A model generated the notes under the pieces. The model was not told where the DNA came from and ran no database searches. It was given only the letters and a program-made list of their open reading frames with translations. Positions 34,168 through 44,962 of a DNA stretch of 64,000 nt are shown piece by piece. The translations under genes and the position numbers were made by a program. How positions within the stretch are numbered: position 1 is the stretch's first letter; every line of letters starts with the position of its first letter. Source of the DNA: Symmetrospora coprosmae (lineage: Eukaryota; Basidiomycota; Cystobasidiomycetes; Symmetrosporaceae); contig VUYT01000013.1 of NCBI GenBank assembly GCA_008802785.1, positions 124,001-188,000 of the forward strand. The letters run 5' to 3'.

Positions 34168-35202
34168 GCTGGCTCTGCTTGAAGGAGGATCGGAGGAAAA
34201 AGGGACTACTGCTCGAGACTGCTTGACGTGCGAGCTGAAGATGAATTAGGTGTGCGTTATACGATGCTGCGCAACAGTGCTGATCCGAGTCTGGCGGTAA
34301 GTCACAGTAAGCAAGTCAAGCAAGTCGAATCAACTAACGGCAAGCTTGCCCCGCGTAAAGAGCTGGTCGCCCTGCAGTCAAGGGGCTGCCACAATATTCC
34401 GCCCACTTGCGTGGACTGCCCGTCGTGCACTGTCTCTGTCTACCTGTCTTGTCTACTGCATCACCTGTGTCACTGCGTCGTCAATGCTGTGCTCTCCTGG
34501 AAACTGTCCGTCCCTCTTTCCCTTGCGGGTCCGTCCAGGTCCACTGGCAGCTGCGCACATGCATGGGCGCGCGGGCGGGAAGGAGGTAACGCCGGTCCCG
34601 CCTACACCGTTCTCCACCTGCCAAACCACTTCGATATCATACACACAGTCAGCGTGCACATACACGCACACACATACATACATACTCCACCAAATACCCG
34701 TGTGCCAGTGCTTCGCCCGGCTTTGCAGCTCTGCCAGACAAGCGAGCTGTCTCGGCCCCTACGAGGAACATTCGTCTGAAGCACAGCCGCTGCACAGACA
34801 CACGTCCGACCGACATTAGCGCAGGCATACCACCTTCTGTGCGACAGCGATACCCCGCGCAACTCCGCCGCAAGCGCTGTCAGGCCTGTCGTACGCTTTT
34901 CGACGGAGGTCTGGCCTGGCGCACCTTTCCGGGAATAGAAGCTCGCTGGCGGACACACACGCAGACGCTGCACAACCCTCTGGACGGTGCTGCAGGCAAC
35001 AAGGAGCAGGCACAAGCACGTTCGCTTTGACGTTCGGACGTGAACAAGCGCTCCGCTCGGAAGTGATTGCCCATCTCCTCCACTGTCGTTACCCCCGTGG
35101 GCAACCTTCGTCCATCCGACTTCAAAATCTCAGCTCAGCACGACGTTGGGGTGAGCGCGCGAGGCAGACGAGGGCGCGAGGTGCGCAGCAGCGCATATCA
35201 GG
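34168..35202. promoter_or_regulatory. 1-kb divergent promoter region of COA8 and the Gln-rich regulator
   Basis: The region lies between two divergent starts. It holds a CA-rich run near 34650-34690 (ACACACA and ATACATACATA motifs). No frame shows family resemblance. A long promoter and leader are usual for regulatory genes such as the one that follows. Confidence 0.45.
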
Positions 35203-35357
35203 ATGCAGCAGCAGCAGCAGCAGCAGACAAGTACCTCTCGGGGCAACAGCAGCGGCAGAGATGATGGAGGGAATGCCCACATGATGGTCCTGGACGTCGG
35301 AAGCATGGCGACCGCACTGGCGGGCGGAGCGGGAGGATCGTCTGGCACCTTCAGCGG

Positions 35358-35390
<33 letters not shown>

Positions 35391-38300
35391 CCAACAGCAG
35401 GTCATGCCAACTTCAGCAGGAGTGTACGATCATTCTATATTAGCGTCTGCCGGCCCAGTTCTCGCCGCTCCCGCTCCTATGACCACGCCAACCCCCACGC
35501 GCGAAGTGCCGAATCCGCTGCACGCGGCAGGTCTCTACGACGCCAGCACAGCGAGCAGCACAAACGGATTCACCAGTGACTCGCAGACATCGACCCCGGT
35601 GCAGCTACGTGTGGCACCTACCGAGCAGCAGCAGCAGGCTGCACCGCCGCCTTTTCAGCATCACACAAACGCCTTCCAGCAGCAGCAACTCCGTCCAGCG
35701 GAACATGCAGCCACGGCTGTATCCTCTGTACCAGCATCATCGTCAATTCCACCTTTCTTCGCCAGCATGCCCGCATTGGCCAGCAATACCCACGCTTCTT
35801 CACAGATCGGACAGATGGCTCCTCCGCCAGCACCACCTCCGACACCCACCGGCAATGTCGCCGTCAACTACCCATTCCCAAACGCTCTCCCCTCGCACGT
35901 CACAAATATTAGCAACGGCGGCAGCCCAACGAGCGGAAGCTTCCCTCAGCAGACCCCCCACAGCACAGAAACGGCTCTGCGGATACACAGCTCCGCTTCG
36001 AACCATTCCTCCAGCTCTTCACATGGCTCGCCAGCGAGCTCGAATGAGTTACAGCAGCAACAGCAGCAGCAGAACCACGCTCCGGGATTGCAGGCACTGC
36101 CGCCGTTGCTCGAGAGCCGACAGCTCACGCAGGAGGCAATGAAGTGGGCAAATGGCTCCGAGATTGCCCTGAAAGCAGCAGAAGAGCTGGCAGTCGCGTA
36201 CAATAAAATTGCTGGCATTCTCAGCAAAGGTATCGCAATAGAGATGACGACCCGTCTGGAGATCAGGCAGGACTTCGTGCAGGCCGTTGCTGCTTTGGAC
36301 AAGGCTTTCTTCCGTGAGATGCCCATCTGCCTCGCCTCGACTCGCGCGTCAGAGGCGCTTGTGCTTACGCATACTGCATGTACCGCATTACAGTATCACC
36401 TGCAGGCCCAGGCTACATCGGTGTGCAGGCGGGCAATGCAGGCGCAACAGCTGGGTCGCGGAAACGAGCGTTCACAGTCAACAGCGCGGATGACGGCACG
36501 ACGGACGACCCGAACAAGCACCGGCGCACAACCAGCGACGCCATCTCCGCTTTCAGCGACGTCGCACCGTCCCACGCCTCGTCCCTGCTCATCTCGCCGC
36601 GCTCCGCCTCGTCTTCCGCGCCCACTCGGCCCGCCCTGCACCACCACACGCACTCGTCGCCCCTCCTTCCCGTCGAGAGCCACTACCGGCCCAACTCGGC
36701 AGGCATCAGCGACGTCACGCCCGCACCGAAAGCTGCAGACCTCGCCACGTCAGGATCGCACCACGTCGGCAAGCTCCATCAGCACCAACCCGTTATGGCG
36801 ACTCACATGTCGCAATCTGTGTTAGCTGCCGATGAGGACATGCCCACACACGGTAGTCAAGCCGAGCAGCAGCAACAGCAGCAGCAGCAGCAAGGGGCCG
36901 AGCAGGCGTTCCTAGGAGTGCACGATCCAGTCTCGCAAACCATGCCACTTCAGCACAGCACCACAGCCCAGCACCTCCAGTCCCAGCCTCAGCAGCAGCC
37001 TCAGCAGCAGCAGCAGCAGCAGCAGCAGATGCTGACGCATCAGGCGCAAGCTCACGCACAGACTCAACAGGAGCAGCAGCAGCAGCAGCAGTCGCACTTC
37101 ACCATGCCACAACAAGTCGGATCATCGCATGCTCAGATGCCAGTGCAGACAACGCAGCAGCAGGCACCTCCGATCATCGCGCCTATCCCGCAGATGCCAA
37201 TGGTCTCCTCGCGTGACCTGTCGTCCATGCAAGCCGCCTTCATGGCACAGCAGGGCGAGCGTATGCAGCCGCCGCTCGATCCCCAGGCATATGCTCAGCA
37301 GGCTCTGCGCACACAGGACTTCCTCCTCGCACAAGCCGGCTCGTCGCTCGAGCCCGCTTTCGAGCCGATCCAGATGCCAATCTCGCAGTCGAGCACCCCA
37401 ACACCGTACCAGCAGCAAGCGTATATCACGCCACCAATGCCGGAAGCCGCGCAGTTCCAGACGCAGCACATGCAGATGGGCTATGGCGATACAGATATGT
37501 CGACCGGGGAGGCCCCGCTGCAGATGGCGCAACAGCAGCAGCAGCAGCTTCAACAACAATCATTACATCAGACGCTGCAGCAGAGTCTGGGATCCCTGCC
37601 CGTCAATGGGAATGGTCAAGGCTCTGCGGGCGTGCTGAACACCGTGTCGGGTACACGCTCATTAGCTCACCATCCAGGGCAGCTGGACTTCACTACGCTC
37701 CGCAATCCGCCAGCGTTCGGCAGCTCACTTAATGGCGTCAAGCAAGAGGATTCCAGCTTCGACACGTCCATCACCTCCCCGTACGCCAGCTCGCACATGT
37801 CCATGTCATCCTTCCCTTTCACTGCAGGCACCTCTGGGACGAGCGTGACGTCGAGCTCAAGATCTCGCGCAGCCAGTCTTTCCAAGGCCGTCTCTGCCTC
37901 GCGTTCCAGAGCGCCGAGCATGGGCTCCATGCCGGCCCAACAAGGTGGGGGTATGATGCAAAATCCGCACTTCTACCCTGGACCGCCCGATGCGCACGAG
38001 CTCGAGAACATCCTCGGCAATCTCACCTCATTGCCCAGCCCAATCCATGAGGATGACGATGACGAGGAGGACGACTCGTACTTCGAGCACCAGAACCACT
38101 TGAACTCGTCATCGTGTTCCTCCCTTTCGGACCTTGCCAACAACTTCTCTTCGTCGCAAATTGAGCAGTATTCGCCGCAGTCTGGGTACGGAGCTGGTTC
38201 AGATCCGCAGGTTGCTGGTTCAGCATCTGGCGCAGCTGGTCACGCCATGGGCGTATCGTCCAGCAAGGAGAAGGACAAGGACAAGGATGCCAATTCACCC

Positions 38301-40091
38301 GAATTGACAGCTGCCTTCAACGATATCTTCGCCCAATGGCTGCCGACCATCTGTGCGGACCCAGATGCGACGGACCGCAAGTCAGAGAAGATCCACCAGC
38401 CACTCATGGCAAAGAAGATGCAGAAGCTCGACGAAGAACACGCCTTCCGTCCGTTTAAATTCCGTATTCAGCCATTCACAAACAGCTTCCAGGACGCATG
38501 CAAGGACCATGGATTGGTTGAGCCAGAAGTTGCCGTCAAGCATGTGAGTTCAGGTGACTCGTGATCAAAGAACAAGCACTTTTGGATTGACACCCATCGT
38601 GCGATGCTAGGTCAAGAACTACTTGTGGAATCAGCCCCTCATTTCCCGCTTCAACGATGAGGGCAAGAAGACGAAGTGCGTATCGTCTCTACTTGCTTAC
38701 CTCCGTGCGATCTAGCTAAATAGTTGACCATCTGTAGATCTCGAGGTAATCATGTCTGGTCCATCGAAGCGCGTTACCTCGAACCAGGGAAGTACGAGTT
38801 CCGTCCGCCGCCGCCGAAGATCGTCCCTATCCCTACACCTGCTGCGCCCGGGTTGCTCTGGACCTGGACGCCAAAAGTCCTTGACTCTCAGATACAGGGT
38901 CCACCGTAAGCTGGTGCTTATACTCAGATTCCCGAGCGACAATTGCTCATGACCGTCTTCTGTCGCAGGATGGATGCTCGTTTCTCGTGTACCAACACGC
39001 CAAGCTGGCTGGAGTGGAATGACGGAACCTTGTCAGGCGTCCCTCCGGAAGACGCCCGCTCGCTCTCGCTACAGATTGTTGCCGAATACGAGGAGCACCA
39101 ACTGTCTCAGATCTTCACCATCCCACTCGTGGCCGATGATGGAATCCGAGGGATGTCGAGCGATGCCATCATGGCTGTTTCAGAGGGCGTCTCTCCGGTG
39201 GCAGTCACACAGACGCCAGTCACAACCAAGCAAAGCCAAAGCCTGCAGGCCTCGACTTCGTCTGTCGGATCCGAACGTACCGCATCGACGAACTCGATTA
39301 CGACGCCGCCTTCTACCTATTTGGGACAGTCATCTGGGTCTTCCAACGCTGCAAGCGGGTCCGGCTTGCTCCCATCGCCAATGACAGCAGGATCCGGCAT
39401 GCCTCAGGAAATGGGCAATGGGACCACCAGTCATGTCCCCGGGCCTTCATACCCAAAGCTGCAGACTTCGTTCCTGCAGCAGAGTCCTGGTGCCAACATG
39501 AGGAGCGGGCCTTCCTCGCCCATCTCACCGCAGCAGCCTGGCTTCCAAAGCGGTATGCAGACTCGCCTGCAACCACCTCAAGCTGTCCCCTTCTACTTGC
39601 CGGCTTCCCACCCTACCGATGCGACCACCTTGAACAATGCCCTGCATATCAAGGCCAAGCTTGTCGAGACGACAACAGTCCACCACGACAACCTCTCAGC
39701 GCTCAACCCAGCTCACCCACCCGCAGATCCTGCGAAAGTAGAGCGCGCGGTCGACGCAGCCATAAGCCACCAGCTGGCTGTGACTTCGCACCGCCCACAG
39801 ATGCCAAGCGCAACCGAGGTGTTCAACGCAACGCTTGAGGTTAGCACGCGCAGTCAGCAGATGCAGCAGGAGCAGCTCAGCCAGGTCGTCGCTGCCGTCA
39901 CGCAGCAAATACAGCAGCAGCAGGTCGCGCACAGCATCCCGCCCATGCCAGTGCCTGCCGCTAGTCTGCCTCTGAGCAGCCAGGTCACATCGCAATTGGC
40001 CGACTTTTCCTTCACGACGCCCTCCAATACTCCGAACAACAGGTCGCCTGACGTCAGCTTTCATGCTCATCACCTCGGTCAACCGCAGTAG
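35203..40091 (+). CDS. Large glutamine-rich putative transcription regulator with conserved C-terminal domain
   Basis: Exons 35203..36313, 36394..38543, 38611..38675, 38738..38905, 38969..40091; 1538 residues. The first ATG opens directly into polyGln (MQQQQQQQ). Gln tracts recur up to about residue 760, coded mostly by CAG. A short folded segment (about 310-370, EAMKWANGSEIALKAAEELA) lies before the first intron. The conserved part (about 1010-1230) has FNDIFAQWLPTICADPDATD, KIHQPLMAKKMQKLDEEHAF, RPFKFRIQPFTNSFQDAC, NQPLISRFNDEGKKTK, SRGNHVWSIEARYLEPGKY and SWLEWNDGTLSGVPPEDARS. The last block resembles a putative Ig-like (He_PIG) fold. I recognise this as a conserved fungal type but cannot name it. 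Gln-rich arms suggest a transcription or chromatin role. The acceptor at 36393 versus 36405 is open. Confidence 0.75.
35359..35401 (+). repeat. CAG/CAA polyglutamine tract 1
   Basis: A near-pure CAG repeat with CAA and CAC interruptions codes Gln-rich sequence in the N-terminus of the large regulator. A second short CAG run opens the gene at 35206-35226. Confidence 0.85.
36865..37091 (+). repeat. Cluster of CAG polyglutamine tracts
   Basis: Three CAG-rich tracts lie close together (36865-36892, 36989-37028, 37071-37091) in exon 2 of the Gln-rich regulator. The middle one is the purest. Such tracts often vary in length between strains. Confidence 0.85.
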
Positions 40092-40793
40092 CGTGCTGCC
40101 TCTCCTTTCGGACTGTATTCTTTACGAAACTAAGCCCTCAAGCGACGTTGCTCGTTCGGGAAACGACCATGGGACGGCAAACAAAGACTAGAATGAATAA
40201 CGCAAGAACGCGAAGGTCCAAGGGAGTCCAAGGGAGAATACCACGTGGTTCGTCCCATACCTAGGCGAGGTGTCGTAGTGCAGCCCCTTACCGAAGCTGC
40301 TCTTGGGCAGCTAGGCTGGGTTGCCCTTACGCCCGCCGTCAATCCGTCGTCACCCCTTTATTTGATGTTCAACCCTGTGGAATACTCTCGGTTTTGCGGA
40401 TGTGCGTTTACCCAATTGTATCGGCCGGGCAGCAGTGAGGAGTCACTCTCGTCCACACTGGCCAGATAGTCTCCTCCTTCCTCCTTCAGCTTCGCGGTAA
40501 GCCAAAAGACGCAGCCGCGTTCATACACTTTAGACGGAGCGAGGCTTGTAGAGACACACACGCGCAATGCATCAGAGTGCCGATTGTTCCGAGAGCGCGT
40601 GCACGATTGTCGTTGCTGAGCTTGCATTCCCATCATTAAGCGCTAGTGGACACGCTCGACAACCCTCAATACGCTATCTGAATACGTCTGCACAATCGCT
40701 TAGATATACGAGATAATACGGAAAGAGAAAGATCGAAAGAGAAAATGTCATGCCGATCGGACATACTGTTATACATGCGTACCTTGTGAGATG
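40092..40793. other. Tail-to-tail intergenic region
   Basis: 702 bp between convergent stops of the Gln-rich regulator (+) and the Src1/Heh gene (-). It is somewhat AT-richer than its surroundings around 40660-40760. No gene seen. Confidence 0.5.
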
Positions 40794-43700
40794 TCACTGC
40801 GGCGTCTCTGCTTGGGTAGGAGAGCCTTTGACGTCCCTGCTCCAGGTGATGTGCCGTCCAGGCGTGTTGATTCTCGGTGTGCCCGGCTTAGACAGCGACG
40901 AGCGCGGCCCGAGGCCGGTGTACGACTTCCTCCGCCTGGCCGCCGAGATCGGCGTTGAGGACAATGCTTCGCCGGCGCTGCCCTGTGTACCCTGCTCGCC
41001 GCCGATTTCCTCGAGCGCTGACTCAATGTAGTACGTTCCGCCTACCCACTGCCAGACGCGGATATCCTCTCCGTACTGCTCCTCAATCTTGGCGCGCACA
41101 TTGCTGTTGCCCTCGACGACCTTCTCGACGCGCTTCCACAGCTCGGCGCGGCGGGCGGGCGAGTGCTCATGCGCGAGGACGAGGTCGCGCAGCTGCGCGG
41201 GCGCGAGGTATGGGTACGGCGTGAGGGCGCCGTCGATGTGGTGGTTCTGCTCCTGCTGCTGAAGGAGCTGCAGCGCGATCGGTACGAGCTCGTCTACCTG
41301 CTCGGCAATCGCCTTGCGCTGAGCGAGCTTCGTCCGCGCGTACAGAGCGGCGAGGAGCGCGCTGGCCAGAGAGGCCAGCCCGGCCTTGTGCTCGCCTGCA
41401 GCACGGTATACGGCGAGCTTGGTGCGGCACGACAAAGGCATGTCGGCCGCCTGAGCTGCGATCCACGGCTCGGCTTCATCGTCAATCCCGTAGACGACTT
41501 CGCTGTGACCGATGAGGTCCTGAAGGGCCTCCTCGAAGATGTCATCAAACAGCTCCTCGGTAATCTTTGGATTCCTGATCTCCTTGATGATCTTCTTTGT
41601 AAAGTCCTCCGAGGCGCCGTAGACGGACCATTCCTCCGGCTTGCCATTCTTCCCTCTCTTTGCCGCCCTCGTTCTGGCCTTCTCCTCCCCGTTGCAGATG
41701 ATATCGCCCTTGTGGGCACGGAGGTACGCTGCAATTTGCGAAGCCGTCTCGGCAACGCGGACGAGGCGTTCAGTGTCGGGCCTGCACGCGGGCTTAAAGA
41801 GAAGGCTCGTGACGCTCTGCTTTGGGTCCACGCCGCTGCCAAAGAGGTATGCGAGCGCGCTCGGCTGGAGAATGTAGTCGCGCGAGCAGGCCTTGACCTC
41901 GCCATCGGCGCACGTAGCGTGTGGCGGGCACGGCTCACATGTTGCAGGCGTGATGCCAGCGAGGATGTCCTGCGAGAGCGCGGACCAGTTGACGCGACCG
42001 TCGACGTAGACAGCCTCGTTTGCGGAGGGGAAGGCGTGCTTCCGCAGCACGACGGCGGCGTTCGTGTCCGTGTCTGTGTTGCAGAAGCCGAGCTCGCGCT
42101 TCTGGTCCGCCCAGTAGTTGCCGTACCCGCCCAGCAGCGTCAGGAGGGGCAGGACGACGCTCATCGTCTGAAGAGTCTTATTCGTGCGCGTGCTGGCCGG
42201 TCGGCGCACCGTCACGGCAGACGAAGGGGATGGAGCAGCGGCGAGATGCGAGGCAGACTCGTGGAGGACGTCAAGTCCCTTGTCCGAGCTGGTGCTAGGC
42301 GGAGCGGGGCCACGCTTGGTCGAAACGATCGCTTGAACAGGCGCAGAGTCTGGCAATGCTCGCTGTCGAGCACTAGCTTTCTCCTCTGTGGATCCAGCGG
42401 CATAGACAGGCTCCTTGGCCAGATCCTCCAGCAGTTCCTCATCTTGCGCGTCCTCGTCCACGCTGTCTGCTCTCTTGGAGTCCGCTCGAGCCTCGTACAC
42501 TGGCGGGTGCACAGCCGAGCGATGGACAGTCTCCATCTTTGGCTGCTGTCGCTGCTCAGCTGCCTGTGCAGCCATCTGCTGCTTCTGCTTCTGCCTCTCC
42601 TTCTCCTGGCCATACTCGCGGTCAGCCTGCGCCTGCCTCACGAGGAGGCGGAAGTCTTCGGGCGGGGTAGCGAGCCCTTCAAAGGGGGCCATGTGCTTCT
42701 GAAAGCCGGGCATGCTCTTTGTCGAGGGCAGGACAGACGACGACGACGCCGAGGTGGACGTGGACGTGGTGATCTTGCTGGACGAAGGCGTCCCTGCGTA
42801 CTTTGCCGGGATGGGCGGGACGGAGGGCGCAGTGTACGAAGGGCGAGGCCGCGAGGTGCGCTCTGGAGCGGCAGCGAGCTCGGGTCGCGAGGCGGAGCGC
42901 CGGATACCTCCCGATGCGTGGACGTTGCTCTCGCGCCCGTTCAGCGCCTGCATGGTTGAGCTGCGCCTGATGGACGAAGGTGGGGCTGCCAGTGACTGCT
43001 CGGGCCCCGCTGCTGCCTCGTCTTCAGCAGGCGGGTTGTCAATATCCATTGGCACAGCGCCGCCAGGGGCGAGCGACGATTTTCTTCGCTTCTTCTTCTT
43101 CTTCTCGGTCCCGTTAGGCGAGGCATCGTCACCGGACTGGAAAGGGTTGTAGGCGCTGAAGCCAGACTCCTTGATGGGCGAGTCGGACCGCCTGTCCTCG
43201 CGCGCTTCGACATCGGCTTGCTCACGCGCTTCTGCCGCTTTGCGCTGAAAGGGTAAGGGCAGGAAAAGGAGGGTGTCAGTGCAGGGTCTTGGGAGAATGA
43301 GCTAGAAGACCTGTCTCACCTTGTACCCTGAGACGGCACTCTCGCCGCCAATTGTCTGCCTTCGCTTTTCTGATGGCGCGGGGATCTCGACAACTGGGGT
43401 CCTGCCAGATGGCGAGAACTGTGGGCGAAGGCGAAAAGGGTCAGAGCAGGCATATGTAGCCGAGGGGCAAGTGTGGACTCACTACACCGGTCGACTGCCT
43501 CCTGTTTGTCGAAGGCGTAGGCGGTGCCTTCCTCTCTATCTCCACTTCGACTGTTCGGCGTACTGGAGCCTCTGCCTCGACTGTGCGCCGCAGCGGTGGG
43601 GGCAGGGCCGTGGGCGGATCCTCGTCTTCGTTATTCTCCTCTGCTTCCTCTGCGACTGTGCTGACTGGCTCAGCGACCGACTTCTTAGGTCGCCCCCTGC

Positions 43701-44346
43701 CACGTTTGACGGCTGGCAGGGATGATGAGGATGCAGCAGCACCGCCAGCGAGCACGGCAAAGTCCGTGTCGCCGTCGTTGCCGTTGTCCTCGTTCTGGCT
43801 GTCGTTGACAATCTCTACGCTTGCGCTCCTCCTCATCCCAGCTCTTCGCGAGGCGGGCGCTACTCCTGTGCGCTCGCGGCCAGATGCGAGTGACGTGGTC
43901 GATGCCGACGATGGGAGGGCGGACGAGCGGCGCCCGCTGGTCCTGCTCGAGCGGGCCGCGGGAACAGCAGGAACGTCATCGCCCGAGGCGATACCAGCGA
44001 GGTTGCCCATGGACATGCTCTTGCGCGACATGGTCGCCGTGGCCGTCGGAGCGACGAGGGGCGGTTTGGCCCTGGCTGCTGCTGCTCCTCCTCCTCCCTT
44101 TGTGGTCGCTGTCGCCGACGTTGTCGCGTCCTCGATGCCTGCGCTGCTCGCTCGGACCTTCAAGCGCTCCTTGAGCAGCTTTGGCGCCTTTGGTCGTATG
44201 TGCTTCTCGTACGCCTCTACGAGATCTGCCTTCTTGTGCATGGACGGATAGTCTGCGCGGTGCTCGACGAGGATGGCGCGGAGCTCTGCCATTGTGAGGC
44301 TGCCAGGGACAAAGTCCGGCTGGAGGGCGTCCAGGGAGGAGTTCAT
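40794..44346 (-). CDS. SRC1: Inner nuclear membrane protein, Src1/Heh (HeH-LEM and Man1-Src1 C-terminal domain)
   Basis: Exons complement(40794..43244, 43320..43418, 43483..44346); 1137 residues. The true ATG is at 44346 (MNSSLDALQ). The HeH/SAP-like domain is at about 15-55: GSLTMAELRAILVEHRADY and HKKADLVEAYEKHI. A basic AT-hook-like stretch (KRGRGRPKK) lies near 225. The block SGFSAYNPFQSGDD is a typical Src1/Heh motif just before the nuclear import signal KKKKRRK. The first TM (about 585, VVLPLLTLLGGYGNYWA) opens the lumenal Man1-Src1 domain with Cys pairs (CEPCPPHATC), and a second TM follows at about 835. The C-terminal winged-helix region has DIRVWQWVGGTYYIE. Such proteins tether chromatin (rDNA, telomeres) and support nuclear pore quality control. 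Confidence 0.9.
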
Positions 44347-44962
44347 CGTGTGCAACGACCCAGCCCGATATCCGAACTCTGCGATCCTCCTGTTGCTGGT
44401 CCTGCTGCCACCCTTGCTATGTTGTTACTGTATGCCCCGGTCAGTCGGTCAAAGCCGAACCCCTCACCTCGTCGCTGCCCCGAAAACAACAAAGGCCGGG
44501 GAGGACAGAGTCGCAGCGAGGAGGAGGAGGAGGAGGAGGGCATAGCTTGGTGCAGGGTCAGGGCAATCAGCAGCAACAAGCGTGTGTGTGTGTGCAGCGT
44601 CATCACTGGTGTGCGCTGCTCTTTGCTGTCTCCCTCCATCGGTGCTGGCTCCTTCCTGTCTGCGGCCGGGAGTTGCAGTCGCAGTCGCAGTCGCAGTCGC
44701 AGGGCTCGCAGTCGCACGCCACGCCACGTCTAATCAGGTAGACCGGCACATGTACAGGCTCGACTTCCCGTGCAATGCAGTGTCCGTTCTGTGCCACTGA
44801 TGCTTGCGCTGTCCCCCGTGATTCGGCAGTCTCCACATGCATGCACCTGTACATAGGCCGGCCCACGCACCCCGTAACGACAGCTTCTCTCGCTCTCTAG
44901 CCGTGCATTCACGATATATATCCACAGCGCACGGTATCGACCAAAGCCCCGTTTCCCCCACC
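44347..44962. promoter_or_regulatory. Divergent promoter region of Src1/Heh and DUF1776-like genes
   Basis: 616 bp between two starts. A TATATAT element lies at about 44914-44920, some 45 bp before the + strand ATG, and could be a TATA box for that gene. A GCAGTC hexamer repeat and a GGA-rich run (44519-44540) are also present. No gene seen. Confidence 0.5.
44675..44698 (+). repeat. GCAGTC hexamer repeat, four copies
   Basis: Four perfect head-to-tail copies of GCAGTC, with a partial fifth unit and another copy shortly after (near 44709), within the divergent promoter region. Confidence 0.85.

Noticed and set aside
34640-34690. CA-rich run as a candidate promoter element or satellite
   Set aside because: Irregular mixture of ACAC and ATAC units, too imperfect to call a defined repeat or site.
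41163-42959. 598-codon open frame on the + strand inside the Src1/Heh gene
   Set aside because: It lies fully antisense to a clear Man1-Src1 domain. High GC removes stops from the opposite strand, and the translated sequence is Arg/Leu/Gly-biased with no family resemblance.
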